Positions 1-8,830 of a stretch of DNA of 64,000 nt are shown piece by piece. The notes beneath the pieces were generated by a model. That model was not told the origin of the DNA and did no database searches. It saw only the letters and a list, made by a program, of their open reading frames with translations. A program made the position numbers and the translations under genes. Where the stretch lies: positions 62,001 to 126,000 of the forward strand of contig NZ_JABVXC010000003.1 in the NCBI RefSeq assembly GCF_013349955.1, written 5' to 3'. The stretch is from Onishia taeanensis. GTDB lineage: Bacteria; Pseudomonadota; Gammaproteobacteria; Pseudomonadales; Halomonadaceae. Each line of letters opens with the position of its first letter. Positions within the stretch are counted from its first letter, which is position 1.

Positions 1-479
1 AGCGGCTCGCAGCCCTCACGAACTCGGGCCAGGCGCGCCTGGGGTTCCGGCAGGCCGGTAAGCGACATGATCTCGTCGATGCCGAGCTCTCCCATGCTGC
101 GAAAGCGGACGCCGAGACGCTCGCGCATCACGCCAAGTCGGGCGCGCAGAAAACTGATATCGATTCCCGGCGTCTTGATCGCCAGGCCATCGACAAAGCG
201 CGGATCACGATCCAGACGGGCGTGCTGCCAAGCGGGTGGCAGGCCAATCACCGCCCCGTTCTCGGCAATGAAAGGCGTATCTTGCAGGCCCAGTTCGCGA
301 CGCAGCGGCATCAGCTCAGCCCGCGTCTTGCTGGTAACCGGAATCACCGCCACGCCAGCGTGACGGAGACGTTCAAGCCAAGGTACGGCCGGCTGCCACT
401 CGTAGCTGTCGTGGTCGAGCAGGGTACCGTCGAGGTCAGTAAAGACCAGGCGAGGCAAGGAGGACGAAACGGAAGACAT
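1..479 (-). CDS. HAD-IIB phosphatase, mannosyl-3-phosphoglycerate phosphatase-like (3' end missing)
   Basis: The reading frame starts at 479 and runs off the left window edge, so about 159 residues of the N-terminal part are visible. HAD motif I is VFTDLDGTLLD, with D15 as nucleophile and D17 as general acid/base. Motif II is PVTSKTRAEL, and an AENGA cap-type segment follows. The DGTLLDHDSYEW stretch is typical of mannosyl-3-phosphoglycerate phosphatase/YedP proteins, which release phosphate from a phosphorylated glycerate glycoside to make an osmolyte. That would suit a halophile, but the substrate is inferred from family resemblance only. A partner synthase would lie outside the window. No signal peptide is visible, so the protein is expected to be cytoplasmic. 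Confidence 0.8.
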   Translation of the reverse strand, partial: MSSVSSSLPRLVFTDLDGTLLDHDSYEWQPAVPWLERLRHAGVAVIPVTSKTRAELMPLRRELGLQDTPFIAENGAVIGLPPAWQHARLDRDPRFVDGLAIKTPGIDISFLRARLGVMRERLGVRFRSMGELGIDEIMSLTGLPEPQARLARVREGCEP

Positions 480-851
480 GGGCGTTACCTGCTGGCTGGC
501 ATGAGCATGCCAATATGGAAAACCCTAGCACGCAGCGTGCCAGACTAATGCATTCGCCATGGCGCATGGCCCAACGCTGGATGCCGTTGAGCCCGACAGC
601 GTCCTTGAGCACCATAATAAGGCAGTCTTTCAATAATTCACCGCCACCTTGCACTATTTTAGGTCAGGAAGTGGCCGTGTACCGCTGGTCACCGAAAAAC
701 ACACCGAAAGCATATGCCTAATGAGGCGTTGAAATGCCATCATGGCCGCACCAGGTTGGCAGATGAAATCGTCATATTACCACTGGCCATCAATGGCTAA
801 TTTTCGCTATTATCTCCCCAAGTTCACCGTATTATTTATCGAGAAAAGCGC
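480..851. other. divergent intergenic region, phosphatase / gluconokinase
   Basis: This 372-bp spacer separates two divergent genes and should hold both promoters. The half next to gluconokinase (about 770-845) is AT-rich compared with the neighbouring genes and fits a promoter zone. Small frames occur on both strands but lack a convincing ribosome-binding site or family resemblance. Apart from the palindrome at 497-512 I see no RNA gene or further operator here. Confidence 0.4.
497..512. promoter_or_regulatory. 7-bp-arm palindrome upstream of the HAD phosphatase
   Basis: TGGCATG-AG-CATGCCA is a perfect inverted repeat centred about 25 bp upstream of the phosphatase start codon. It may be an operator or a 5'-leader hairpin. 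It is a single copy with no known consensus, so the role is a guess. Confidence 0.3.
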
Positions 852-1367
852 ATGAACACCTCGCCACTCACTCTACTCGTCATGGGCGTTTCCGGATCGG
901 GAAAATCACATATCGGAAACCTTCTTGCCCAGGCAGTCCATGCCAAGTTCATTGATGCAGACGACCATCACAGCGAAAACAGTATCGCCAAAATGGCGCG
1001 GGGAGAGCCGCTGAACGATAGCGATCGTCAAGGCTGGCTGCTGACACTTGCGGACCTTTACCGCGACTATCGCGCACAGGGAACGGATGTCGTCATCGGT
1101 TGCTCAGCACTGAAGCACCGCTACCGTGAAGTGCTACGCCAAGGCGCTCCCGAACTGAAAATTCTCTATCTTCATGGCTCACGGGAAGTATTGATGGACC
1201 GCCTGGGCGGTCGTAGCGGCCACTTCTTTACCGGCGAACATATGCTGAACAGCCAGCTTGCCGATCTCGAGATGCCTGACGAAACCGAGGCCGTTCGCCT
1301 GGACATCCGTCAACCACCTAAAGACATTGTGATGGAATTTCTGTCGCGATCCGATATCCAGTGCTGA
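852..1367 (+). CDS. gntK: gluconokinase
   Basis: This 171-residue cytoplasmic enzyme phosphorylates D-gluconate with ATP to 6-phosphogluconate, which enters the Entner-Doudoroff pathway encoded at 33.7-50 kb. The P-loop GVSGSGKS lies at residues 12-19. FIDADDHHSENSIAKM is the gluconate-binding segment typical of the GntK/IdnK family, and CSALKHRYREVLR follows. Length matches the family norm of about 170-180 residues. The ribosome-binding site (GAGAAAA) is weak. No gluconate permease lies beside it; the TRAP transporter downstream on the other strand is a possible uptake partner, but this is inference. Confidence 0.93.
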   Translation: MNTSPLTLLVMGVSGSGKSHIGNLLAQAVHAKFIDADDHHSENSIAKMARGEPLNDSDRQGWLLTLADLYRDYRAQGTDVVIGCSALKHRYREVLRQGAPELKILYLHGSREVLMDRLGGRSGHFFTGEHMLNSQLADLEMPDETEAVRLDIRQPPKDIVMEFLSRSDIQC

Positions 1368-1801
1368 GTGATCATTCAGAGACAAGCCCCTAATAAGAAG
1401 AACCTCTAGGAAGACCCTCTAGGAAGAACACCAGACGAATATTTCAGCAAACCTTCAGCCCAGTAGCGCCATGACTTTTCACGTGGCGCCTGCCTTTAAT
1501 TTACGACACAACCTTTGCCACCCCCTTCATCCCTTCTGATATTTTTCTTATAACCGCTTAAGTTCCGTTCATTACTTAACCTTAAATTTCTCGCTTAGCA
1601 TCACGCCAAGTGTCTTCATAAGGGGTGCTTTTTTGCTGCCTGGCTGATGCATCCACGGCTGACCATCATGGCCGCCGCTATAACGCATTGTCTCCATGAG
1701 TCACCCCGCAGACACGCCAATCAAAAACGCCCCAACCATTCGCATGGTCGGGGCGTTAAGTCAGGCGTATTGCGTGACACTCAGGAACTAAGTGTCGTGA
1801 A
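1368..1801. other. convergent intergenic region downstream of gntK
   Basis: This 434-bp spacer lies between the convergent gntK and dctM genes. It contains two copies of CCTCTAGGAAGA (1403-1414 and 1416-1427) in direct repeat. An AT-rich stretch follows at about 1500-1600, and a T-run with GGGGTGC before it lies near 1621-1636; that could end a plus-strand transcript, but I cannot draw a convincing stem. The clear terminator at 1723-1757 belongs to the TRAP operon. I see no protein-coding gene. Confidence 0.4.
1723..1757 (-). terminator. intrinsic terminator of the TRAP operon
   Basis: On the minus strand a 14-bp stem with one G-U pair (arms at 1726-1739 and 1744-1757, GC-rich core CGCCCC/GGGGCG) is followed by a T-run. 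It lies about 45 bp after the dctM stop codon. Confidence 0.85.
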
Positions 1802-3103
1802 TCAGACCAGCCACATGGCCAGATCAGGGAAGAACAGCAGCAGGAACAGCACGCACAGCTGAATGGCGATAAACGGCAGCAGCGATACGAAAATGTCCTT
1901 GAGGCTGATACTGGGTGGCGCCACGCCCTTCAGATAGAAGGCGGCTGGGCCGAACGGCGGCGACAGGAAGGAGACCTGCATATTGACCGCAAACAGGATG
2001 CCGAACCAGATCGGGCTATAGCCCAACTGCACCACGATCGGCACGAAGATCGGCAGGGCCAGCATCGCCACCCCGATCCAGTCGAGGAACATGCCCAGCA
2101 CCAGCAGGATCGCCATCATCACCAGCAGGATCACGATCGGCTCGACGTCCATACCAAGGATCACCTGCGAGATGAAACGGTTACCGCCCATCAGGTTATA
2201 GACCCCAACCAGCGCCGCGGCACCGATACCGATCCAAATGATCATGCCGCAGGTGGTCATGGTCTGGCCGAGGCTTGCGTGCAAGGTCTTGAAGGAAAAC
2301 TCACCGCGCAGCACGATCGCCAGCAGCACCCCGAACACGCCCATCGCCGCCGCTTCGGTCACCGAGGCCACACCGCCGTAGATCGTGCCCAGCACCATGA
2401 AGGCGATCAGCCCCGGCACCATGATGGCCCTCAGCGCCTGCCAGCGGTTGGAGAAGCCGTCTTCACGATCAGCATCGGTCATCGGCGGCCCCATCGCCGG
2501 ATTGCGCATGCAGCGCACCAGCACATAGGCGATGTAGGAGCCCATCAGGATCACCGCGGGGGTAATCGCGGCGGTAAACAGATCGGCGATCGATACGCTG
2601 GCAATCAAGCCATAGATGATCAGCACGATCGAGGGCGGCATCATGGTGCCAAGAGCACCGCCCGCACAGACCACGCCGATCGACAGATGCTTGTCATAGC
2701 CCAGGCGCAGCATCTGCGGCAAAGCCAGGATACCCAGCAGCACGATCTCGCCGCCGATAATCCCAGAAAGCGCGGCCAGAAAGAAAGCCACCACGATGGT
2801 CTGCACCGCGACCCCACCAGGCAGGCGGCCGGCAAAGACCCGCATGGCATTGAAGAGATCCTTGGCGATCCCCGATCGGTCAAGTAACGAGGCCATCAAC
2901 ACGAACATCGGCACCGCTACCAGCGAATACTCGGTAACGAAGCCAAACACCCGGCTAGTGACCAGCGGCAGGGCGTTGCCGCCGAACCAGCCGAAGGTAA
3001 AAATGAGGGCCACCAGGCCAGTGATGAAGGCCAGCGGCAGGCCCGTCACCAACAGCGCAAAGATGGCGGTAACCAATAACAGCGTTCCGTCGGCGATATC
3101 CAT
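1802..3103 (-). CDS. dctM: TRAP transporter large permease subunit (DctM)
   Basis: This 433-residue, very hydrophobic protein is the ion-coupled membrane channel of a tripartite ATP-independent periplasmic (TRAP) transporter. Family features include the N-terminal LLLVTAIFALLVTGLPLAF segment, the PMFVLMASLLDRSG loop, GGALGTMMPPSIVLIIYG and a C-terminal PPFGPAAFYLKG motif. The whole length is a string of predicted membrane helices, consistent with the 12-helix DctM fold. Its start overlaps the dctQ stop by one base (TAATG), so the two are translationally coupled. The substrate cannot be read from this subunit. Confidence 0.93.
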   Translation of the reverse strand: MDIADGTLLLVTAIFALLVTGLPLAFITGLVALIFTFGWFGGNALPLVTSRVFGFVTEYSLVAVPMFVLMASLLDRSGIAKDLFNAMRVFAGRLPGGVAVQTIVVAFFLAALSGIIGGEIVLLGILALPQMLRLGYDKHLSIGVVCAGGALGTMMPPSIVLIIYGLIASVSIADLFTAAITPAVILMGSYIAYVLVRCMRNPAMGPPMTDADREDGFSNRWQALRAIMVPGLIAFMVLGTIYGGVASVTEAAAMGVFGVLLAIVLRGEFSFKTLHASLGQTMTTCGMIIWIGIGAAALVGVYNLMGGNRFISQVILGMDVEPIVILLVMMAILLVLGMFLDWIGVAMLALPIFVPIVVQLGYSPIWFGILFAVNMQVSFLSPPFGPAAFYLKGVAPPSISLKDIFVSLLPFIAIQLCVLFLLLFFPDLAMWLV

Positions 3104-3720
3104 TACCGGCTCCCCTCAGCGTTGGTGGTCGGCTTGGCACGCAGCGACTGGATGCTATGAATCAGCGCCTGGATGCTCATGATCATCAGCGAGATCATGA
3201 TGATGCCCTTGACCAGGGCCGGAAACGGCGGGTTCCAGGAGGTGCCCGAACGCTCCAGCGACCAGTCGCCCAGCGGGTTGTGGGAAGCATCCCAGAACAT
3301 CACGAAAGCGGCATAGCTCATCGCCAGGCAAAAGCACAGCGTCACCAGATCATTGAAGCGATCCAACCAGACCTTGAGCCGCGGACCGGCATGGTCATAG
3401 AGCACGCGTACGCGAATATGCTGGTTACCGGCCAATGCCGCGGGGCCACCCAGGGCAAAGCTCACCGCCACCAGCATGACCACGGTCTCATGCACCCAGG
3501 AGGTCGGCGAGTCGAAGCCGTAGCGCATGATGACCTCGAAGACACTGATGCCCATGGCGATGAAGACCAGCCAGGCGGCACCGCGGGCGCACCAGGTCAC
3601 GCCGCGATCGAAGGCGCTGCGGGTCGGATCACTCGGCTCGGGCTCCCCCGCGGTGGCGGCGACCAACTCGTCGTCGCGCGTCACGCCGGCTGCCTCGTGG
3701 CGTTGGGATTGTCGAGACAT
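3103..3720 (-). CDS. dctQ: TRAP transporter small permease subunit (DctQ)
   Basis: This 205-residue membrane protein has a hydrophilic N-terminal tail of about 45 residues. Four hydrophobic helices follow, at roughly 50-70, 85-105, 125-145 and 170-190, which is the DctQ layout. It forms a complex with DctM in the inner membrane. I chose the start at 3720 because GAGAGG lies about 8 bases upstream; a start 15 bases earlier would put that Shine-Dalgarno sequence inside the gene. The tail is somewhat longer than in most DctQ proteins. Confidence 0.88.
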   Translation of the reverse strand: MSRQSQRHEAAGVTRDDELVAATAGEPEPSDPTRSAFDRGVTWCARGAAWLVFIAMGISVFEVIMRYGFDSPTSWVHETVVMLVAVSFALGGPAALAGNQHIRVRVLYDHAGPRLKVWLDRFNDLVTLCFCLAMSYAAFVMFWDASHNPLGDWSLERSGTSWNPPFPALVKGIIMISLMIMSIQALIHSIQSLRAKPTTNAEGSR

Positions 3721-3746
3721 GACGTTTCCTCTCAAATCAATAGGGA

Positions 3747-3786
3747 CGACGGCATCGCCACCGGGTGCTCAGTGGCGATGCCGTCG
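3747..3786 (-). repeat. perfect 15-bp-arm hairpin between dctP and dctQ
   Basis: Arms at 3747-3761 and 3772-3786 are perfect inverted repeats (CGACGGCATCGCCAC) with a 10-base loop. No T-run follows on the minus strand. Such intercistronic hairpins can stabilise the upstream binding-protein message so that it exceeds the permease message; that role is inferred from position. Confidence 0.75.
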
Positions 3787-3821
3787 ACGCGGGGCCGGCA
3801 TTCAGTCCGGTCCCGGACGGG

Positions 3822-4862
3822 TTACATCAGGTTATGGTCCTGCAGATAGCTGACCACGGAGTCGTAGTACTTCTGGGTGATCTCGTTCTTCTCGGCCCAG
3901 ACCGCCCACTCTTCCTTGGCGATATTGCGGAACTTGGCGCGCTCTTCGGCCGGCATGTCGATGATCTCGATGTTGGGATCCTCGTTCACCTCCTTCACTG
4001 CTGCGAGGTCGCGCGCCTTGAGCATGGCCACCATTTCATAGGACATGCTGTCGACGGAGGTCTCGAGGATGGTCTTCAGGTCATCCGGCAGGCCGTCCCA
4101 GATGTCCTTGTTGAGCGAAATCGCCACCATCGGCAGCGAGTGGAAGCCCGGATAGTTGGGGTAAGGCGCGAACTCGTAGAGACCCTGGTCATAGTTGGTG
4201 GCGAAGACCGTGTAGTCGGCGGCATCGATGACGCCCTTCTCGAGAGCGGTATAGACCTCGGAACCCGGCAGGTTGACCGGTGTGGCACCGGCCTTCTCGA
4301 AGATGTTGTACACCATGCCCTGAGGCGCGCGCAGCTTGAGCCCCTCAAGGTCTTCGACGGTACGAATCGGGCGCTTGGAGGGCAGCGCCTCGAGGCCAGT
4401 GGCGGCTGCACCGATCAGATGCACACCGTAGGGCTCGGCCAACTCGTTGTAGATGTCCTCGCCGCCGGCGTAATTCATGTAGTCAAGAAACTCCACCGGA
4501 TCGCCCCAGGCGCCCACCAGATTGCCCATCATGCCGAAGGCTGGATTCTGCCCGGAGAAGTAGCTCGGATCGGTCATATGACCCTGGAGGATGTTGGCGC
4601 TCACCGCTTGCAGGGTTTCGGTCGCCCCGACCACGGCGTTGACCGGCAGAATCTCGATCTCGATACGACCGCCGGACATGGTGTTGACGTTCTCGGCCCA
4701 GGCCTTCTTGAGCTCGAACTGCGGCTCACCGGAGGTCTCCGAGGTCTGGAAGGTCCACTCGTATTCTGCCGCCTGGGCGCCGAACGCCATGGAGCCGAGC
4801 ACGGCAGCCGTCAGGGCCTTGAGGGCGAAAGGCTTGAGAGCGGAAGACTTGATAGTTTTCAT
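3822..4862 (-). CDS. dctP: TRAP transporter periplasmic substrate-binding protein (DctP family)
   Basis: This protein of about 346 residues has an N-terminal signal peptide (KPFALKALTAAVLGSMAFGAQA, cleavage after AQA) and then a DctP fold. The segment LEGLKLRAPQG carries the conserved arginine that binds a substrate carboxylate. TPVNLPGSEVYTALEKGVIDAADY is the family signature. The ligand is therefore probably an organic or sugar acid. The start at 4862 has GAGGAAA 7-8 bases upstream. The gene follows the FadR-type regulator by about 80 bp on the same strand, and the adjacent gluconokinase raises aldonates as candidate ligands, which is inference only. Confidence 0.92.
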   Translation of the reverse strand: MKTIKSSALKPFALKALTAAVLGSMAFGAQAAEYEWTFQTSETSGEPQFELKKAWAENVNTMSGGRIEIEILPVNAVVGATETLQAVSANILQGHMTDPSYFSGQNPAFGMMGNLVGAWGDPVEFLDYMNYAGGEDIYNELAEPYGVHLIGAAATGLEALPSKRPIRTVEDLEGLKLRAPQGMVYNIFEKAGATPVNLPGSEVYTALEKGVIDAADYTVFATNYDQGLYEFAPYPNYPGFHSLPMVAISLNKDIWDGLPDDLKTILETSVDSMSYEMVAMLKARDLAAVKEVNEDPNIEIIDMPAEERAKFRNIAKEEWAVWAEKNEITQKYYDSVVSYLQDHNLM

Positions 4863-4943
4863 GGTGCGTTTCCTCGTCATCGGTTGAGAGTGAGGTTGTT
4901 GTTACCGGTACGCGAAGGCACCGCGGACGGCCCGATCACGTCG

Positions 4944-5732
4944 TCATGACGCGGGCGGCAATGCACCCGGAAGGCGCAAATGAGAAAGCGGCGTGGCAAA
5001 GATGCTATCGATGCCCAGATCCAGCCCGGTGCGTTCGAGAACGCGCAGGGCGGCCTGCTCGGCCTCTTCGGGGCGACGCAGGCGAATGGCCTCCAGCAGC
5101 TGGCGATGGCGCTCCATGCTGTCCTGCAACTCGTCGGCGCTGTGGTTCGAGGTCTCGACCAGTAGCGCAATCGCCGGCTTGAGCACATGGCTGATCTGAG
5201 ACCACAGCAGGTTGTGTGTGGCCGCGAAGATCGCTTCATGGAAGGCCACGTCGTGATCGTCATGACTGACGTCCTGATGGCAATGGTCGGGCGACTCCAG
5301 CGCCCTGATCATGCCCAGATACGCGGTCTCGATCTCGTTGAGGTCGGCGGCCGTGGCATGCTCCGCTGCCAGACGGGCCACGAAAGGCTCCACCGCTACC
5401 CGGAAAGCGAAAATTTCCTGACGGATGCGCGGGTTCGGCTGGGCGAACCGCGCCATCCAGTCGCTGACCCTTGGATCCAGCAGATGCCACTGCGCCAGTT
5501 CCTGGACGCGGCTACCCTGTCCCGAGATGCGCTTGATCATGCCGGCGGCGACCAGAGACTGCAGGGCGCTGCGCACGGTGCTGCGGCTCACGCCATGGAT
5601 CGCACAGAGGTCGAGCTCCTTGGGCACGAAGTCGCCCGGCGCATAGACACCGCCGAAGATGGCCTCGGCCAGCTGTTCGGCGATATCCGGCCGCGTGGCG
5701 CGACTGTTTGTGGTGGAAGCTGCTTGGCCCAT
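4944..5732 (-). CDS. FadR/GntR-family transcriptional regulator
   Basis: This 262-residue regulator has an N-terminal GntR winged helix at about residues 15-80 (GVYAPGDFVPKELDLCAIHGVSRSTVRSALQSL, then a wing near ISGQGSRV). A C-terminal FCD ligand domain covers about 105-240. Metal- or ligand-binding FCD residues are visible in DVAFHEAIF and in ERHRQLLEAI. The FCD subfamily usually senses small organic acids, for example aldonates or pyruvate. It lies just upstream of dctPQM on the same strand and probably controls both that operon and itself. The effector is unknown. Confidence 0.88.
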   Translation of the reverse strand: MGQAASTTNSRATRPDIAEQLAEAIFGGVYAPGDFVPKELDLCAIHGVSRSTVRSALQSLVAAGMIKRISGQGSRVQELAQWHLLDPRVSDWMARFAQPNPRIRQEIFAFRVAVEPFVARLAAEHATAADLNEIETAYLGMIRALESPDHCHQDVSHDDHDVAFHEAIFAATHNLLWSQISHVLKPAIALLVETSNHSADELQDSMERHRQLLEAIRLRRPEEAEQAALRVLERTGLDLGIDSIFATPLSHLRLPGALPPAS

Positions 5733-5768
5733 GAGGGAACCTGCCCGGCGTGTCTGTTTGTTGAATCG

Positions 5769-5805
5769 CTATGTCTGACATAGGATCAACCAACAACGGA
5801 CATAG
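5769..5805. promoter_or_regulatory. candidate operator of the FadR/GntR regulator
   Basis: CTATGTC-T-GACATAG at 5769-5783 is a perfect 15-bp palindrome about 36 bp upstream of the regulator start. A third half-site, GACATAG, occurs at 5799-5805, exactly 22 bp (about two helical turns) from the matching half of the palindrome. Dyads of this size are typical of FCD-type GntR operators, so autoregulation is likely. Confidence 0.65.
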
Positions 5806-5866
5806 TGCCTTTAGACCATGGTCGCGTTTTCGCCACTGACACCGCCCGGAAGCGACTCCCAGGCAC

Positions 5867-5899
5867 AAAAAAACGCCCCGGCCAATGGTGGCCGGGGCG
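5867..5899 (-). terminator. intrinsic terminator of glyA
   Basis: A 10-bp perfect GC stem (arms 5874-5883 and 5890-5899, six-base loop) is followed on the minus strand by seven T residues. It lies about 40 bp past the glyA stop codon. Confidence 0.92.
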
Positions 5900-5939
5900 C
5901 TATCATGTCCCGTCAGGTAATAGGCAGTGGGGACAAGGC

Positions 5940-7205
5940 TCAGTCGCGATAGACCGGGAAGCGGGTGCAAACCGCTTCGACCTTGGCCTGTACCTCGGTT
6001 TCGGCGGCGCTGGAATCACCGCTGACCATGGCGTCGAGGATGTCGCAGATCCAGGTGGCCAGATCACGGCATTCGCTCTCACCAAAGCCGCGGGTCGTGA
6101 CCGCAGGGGTGCCGATACGCAGGCCGGAGGTGACGAACGGGCTCTGCGGGTCACCGGGCACGGCGTTCTTGTTGACGGTGATATGGGCGCGGCCAAGAGC
6201 GGCGTCCGCATCCTTGCCGGTCAGGCCCTGCTTGATCAGCGACAGCAGGAAGAGGTGATCTTCGGTACCGCCGGAGACGATGTCGAAGCCACGCTCGATG
6301 AAGACCTTGGCCATGACCTGGGCGTTCTTGACCACCTGCTGCTGGTAGGCCTTGAAGCCCGGCTCCATGGCTTCCTTGAAGCAGATCGCCTTGGCGGCGA
6401 TGACGTGCTCGAGCGGGCCGCCCTGGCCACCCGGGAAGACGGCAGACTGCAGCTTCTTCTCGATATCGGCATTGCCTTCGGCGGACAGGATCAGGCCACC
6501 ACGCGGGCCACGCAGGGTCTTGTGGGTGGTGGTGGTGACCACATGGGCGTGGGGCAGCGGCGTCGGGTAGACACCGGCGGCAACCAGGCCCGCCACGTGG
6601 GCCATGTCGACCAGCAGGTAGGCGCCCACTTCGTCGGCGATCTCGCGGAACTTGGCCCAGTCGATGATCTGTGAATAAGCGGAGAAGCCGGCGATGATCA
6701 TCTTCGGCTTGTGCTCGCGGGCCAGGCGCGCGACTTCCTCGTAGTCGATCAGGCCGCTGTCGTCGAGACCGTACTGGATGGCTTCGTAGTGCTTGCCAGA
6801 GAAGTTCGGCTTGGCGCCATGGGTCAGGTGACCGCCAGCGTCGAGACTCATGCCGAGGATGGTGTCACCCGGCTTGACCAGCGCCTGGAAGACCGCACCG
6901 TTGGCCTGGGAACCGGAGTGCGGCTGAACGTTGGCATAGCTTGCCCCGAACAGCTCCTTGGCGTAATCGATGGCCAGCTGCTCGACGACGTCGACATACT
7001 CGCAGCCGCCGTAGTAGCGTTTGCCAGGATAGCCTTCCGCATACTTGTTGGTCAGCTGCGACCCCTGCGCTTCCATCACTCGCGGGCTGGCGTAGTTCTC
7101 GGAAGCGATCAGTTCGATATGCGCTTCCTGGCGAGCAGTTTCCTTCTGCATCGCCTCGAGCAGAGCATCATCGAATCCGGCAATCTGCATGTCACGGCTG
7201 AACAT
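5940..7205 (-). CDS. glyA: serine hydroxymethyltransferase
   Basis: This 421-residue cytoplasmic PLP enzyme interconverts serine plus tetrahydrofolate with glycine plus 5,10-methylene-tetrahydrofolate, the main one-carbon source. The PLP lysine is K229 in [35 protein letters not shown], the YGGCEYVD segment and [17 protein letters not shown] are also fully conserved. Length is close to that of the E. coli enzyme. It is a single gene with its own terminator. I saw no glycine riboswitch in the 185 bp upstream. Confidence 0.98.
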   Translation of the reverse strand: MFSRDMQIAGFDDALLEAMQKETARQEAHIELIASENYASPRVMEAQGSQLTNKYAEGYPGKRYYGGCEYVDVVEQLAIDYAKELFGASYANVQPHSGSQANGAVFQALVKPGDTILGMSLDAGGHLTHGAKPNFSGKHYEAIQYGLDDSGLIDYEEVARLAREHKPKMIIAGFSAYSQIIDWAKFREIADEVGAYLLVDMAHVAGLVAAGVYPTPLPHAHVVTTTTHKTLRGPRGGLILSAEGNADIEKKLQSAVFPGGQGGPLEHVIAAKAICFKEAMEPGFKAYQQQVVKNAQVMAKVFIERGFDIVSGGTEDHLFLLSLIKQGLTGKDADAALGRAHITVNKNAVPGDPQSPFVTSGLRIGTPAVTTRGFGESECRDLATWICDILDAMVSGDSSAAETEVQAKVEAVCTRFPVYRD

Positions 7206-7311
7206 CGTCGTAGGTCCTCGAGCTAGGGGGGTGAAACGATGGCGTCATAATACCGCAGCCAAGGACGCCTTTCACATGAAAGCCGGTCATCCCGTACTCG
7301 ATAATTTCTCA

Positions 7312-7340
7312 CCTTGGCTTTAGTCACACTAAAGCCAAGG
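7312..7340. repeat. perfect 13-bp inverted repeat between the PPK2 gene and glyA
   Basis: CCTTGGCTTTAGT (7312-7324) and its exact complement (7328-7340) flank a three-base loop. The hairpin lies 50 bp past the stop of the phosphotransferase gene and could be its transcript end. There is no T-run on either side, so it is not a classical terminator. Confidence 0.6.
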
Positions 7341-7390
7341 CGTGCCTCACGCAGGGAGACGACCAAGCGGCGCTCACCTATCAGCCTAAT

Positions 7391-8830
7391 TTAGATAGCA
7401 CCGTCCAAGCGACGCTCAAGCAGCGCATTGACCTGCTCGATCACCTCGAGACGCGCCTGACGCTTGTCATCACACGCAATCAACGACCAGGGGGCATGCG
7501 TCCGATGGGTCTGGGCGAACATCTCATCGATGGCGACCTCGTAGTCATCCCAGCGAGCGCGATTGCGCCAGTCTTCCTCGGTCAGCTTGTGTTGCTTGCG
7601 AGGCGTGTTGGCTCGCGCCTCGAAGCGCTTGAGCTGCTCATCCTTGCTGATCGACAGGAAGAACTTGCCAAGCACCGTGCCGTGCTCGAGCAGGCATTTC
7701 TCGAAGTGGCGAATCTCGCCATAGGCGCGGCGCCATTGAGCCGGGGCGGCAAAGCCTTCCACCCGTTCGACCAGCACTCGCCCGTACCAGGAACGATCGA
7801 AGATGGCGAAGCGTCCATCGGCGGGCAGCCGTCGCCAGAAACGCCACGCCCAGGGGTGGAGACATTCCTCATCGGTAGGCGCAGCGATGCTGTGCACGCG
7901 ATAGTGCCGCGCATCCAGCGCCGAGGTCACCCGGTGAATACTGCCCCCCTTGCCGGCGGCGTCATGGCCTTCGAAGACCAGCACCACGGGAATGCCGCGC
8001 TGGGCCGCCGCGCGGCTGTTATGCGACAGCCGCGCCTGCTGCTCGACCAGCCGCTGCTGGTAGTCGTCCTTTTTCAGGTGCCCGCCCGGCTGAGAGGCGG
8101 GGTCAGGTTTGGTCACCGAGGGGGCATTTTTGGCCGCCGGTGCCAGGTGACAGCTTGCCCAGGGCGCCTCGGGATCGACCGTCGGCTGCTTCGCGGTATC
8201 GAGCAGCCGCTCGGCCACCTGATGGATCAGGTCTTCCGGGTCGTCACCGGCAATGCAGTGCCAGGGCGCCCATTCGGTATGGGTGATCTCGCGTAGCGGC
8301 TTGCCGAGCGCCTTGATCAGCGGATGCTGGAGATGGCGCTGCCAGTCAGCGGGATCGAGCTGCCATGCCCGACTCGGATCCTCCTGCATGGCGGTCAAAC
8401 GCTCGCCTTGCGTTTTGCGATCGATGTCCAGCCAGATCTTGACCAACGCCACGTTCTCGGCGGCGAGCTCGGCCTCGAACTCGCGGATCATCGCCAGGCG
8501 ATCCTCGAAAGCGCCGGCGCCGATGCGCCGCTCGGCACGGGTGAAGAGTGCATCGCCATACCAGCCATGGACGAAGATACCGGTAGTGCCACGAGCCGGA
8601 ATACGCCGCCAGTAGCGCCATAGCGCCGGCCGCTTGGCATCCTCGCTGCTGGGCTCCAGGGCATGCACCTCTGTACGGCGGTTCTCAAGCCAGTGATTGA
8701 GCATGTTGAGCATGGGATGCATGTAGCTCGCCGCCTGGCCGCTAAGCACCAGCACCAGGGCCCGGTTTTCTCGCTTGGCCATCTCCAGCTGGGCTTCCAG
8801 CAGTTGATAGCGCAGGGTCTCTGTCTTCAT
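7391..8830 (-). CDS. pap: polyphosphate:AMP phosphotransferase (two-domain PPK2)
   Basis: This 479-residue protein has two tandem PPK2 domains. The C-terminal one is intact, with a Walker A motif EGHDAAGKGG at about 287-296 and a Walker B/lid FDRSWYGRVLVERVEG near 344-359. The N-terminal one has a degenerate loop (LSGQAASYMHP, 29-39) but keeps the HGWYGDALF lid remnant. This fused, half-inactive layout is the class II PPK2 that phosphorylates AMP to ADP with polyphosphate. It would recycle nucleotides from stored polyphosphate in the cytoplasm. The linker between domains (about 215-250) is longer and less conserved. It stands alone between two other single genes. Confidence 0.9.
   Translation of the reverse strand: MKTETLRYQLLEAQLEMAKRENRALVLVLSGQAASYMHPMLNMLNHWLENRRTEVHALEPSSEDAKRPALWRYWRRIPARGTTGIFVHGWYGDALFTRAERRIGAGAFEDRLAMIREFEAELAAENVALVKIWLDIDRKTQGERLTAMQEDPSRAWQLDPADWQRHLQHPLIKALGKPLREITHTEWAPWHCIAGDDPEDLIHQVAERLLDTAKQPTVDPEAPWASCHLAPAAKNAPSVTKPDPASQPGGHLKKDDYQQRLVEQQARLSHNSRAAAQRGIPVVLVFEGHDAAGKGGSIHRVTSALDARHYRVHSIAAPTDEECLHPWAWRFWRRLPADGRFAIFDRSWYGRVLVERVEGFAAPAQWRRAYGEIRHFEKCLLEHGTVLGKFFLSISKDEQLKRFEARANTPRKQHKLTEEDWRNRARWDDYEVAIDEMFAQTHRTHAPWSLIACDDKRQARLEVIEQVNALLERRLDGAI

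Noticed and set aside
1621..1636. Terminator of a small RNA on the plus strand
   Set aside because: There is a T-run after GGGGTGC but no convincing stem, so I left it as part of the intergenic note.
3765..4949. 394-codon frame antisense to dctP
   Set aside because: A mirror of the dctP codon pattern with no family resemblance; dctP has a clear signal peptide and fold.
7206..7390. Glycine riboswitch before glyA
   Set aside because: I could not find the tandem aptamer core; only a 13-bp hairpin is present.
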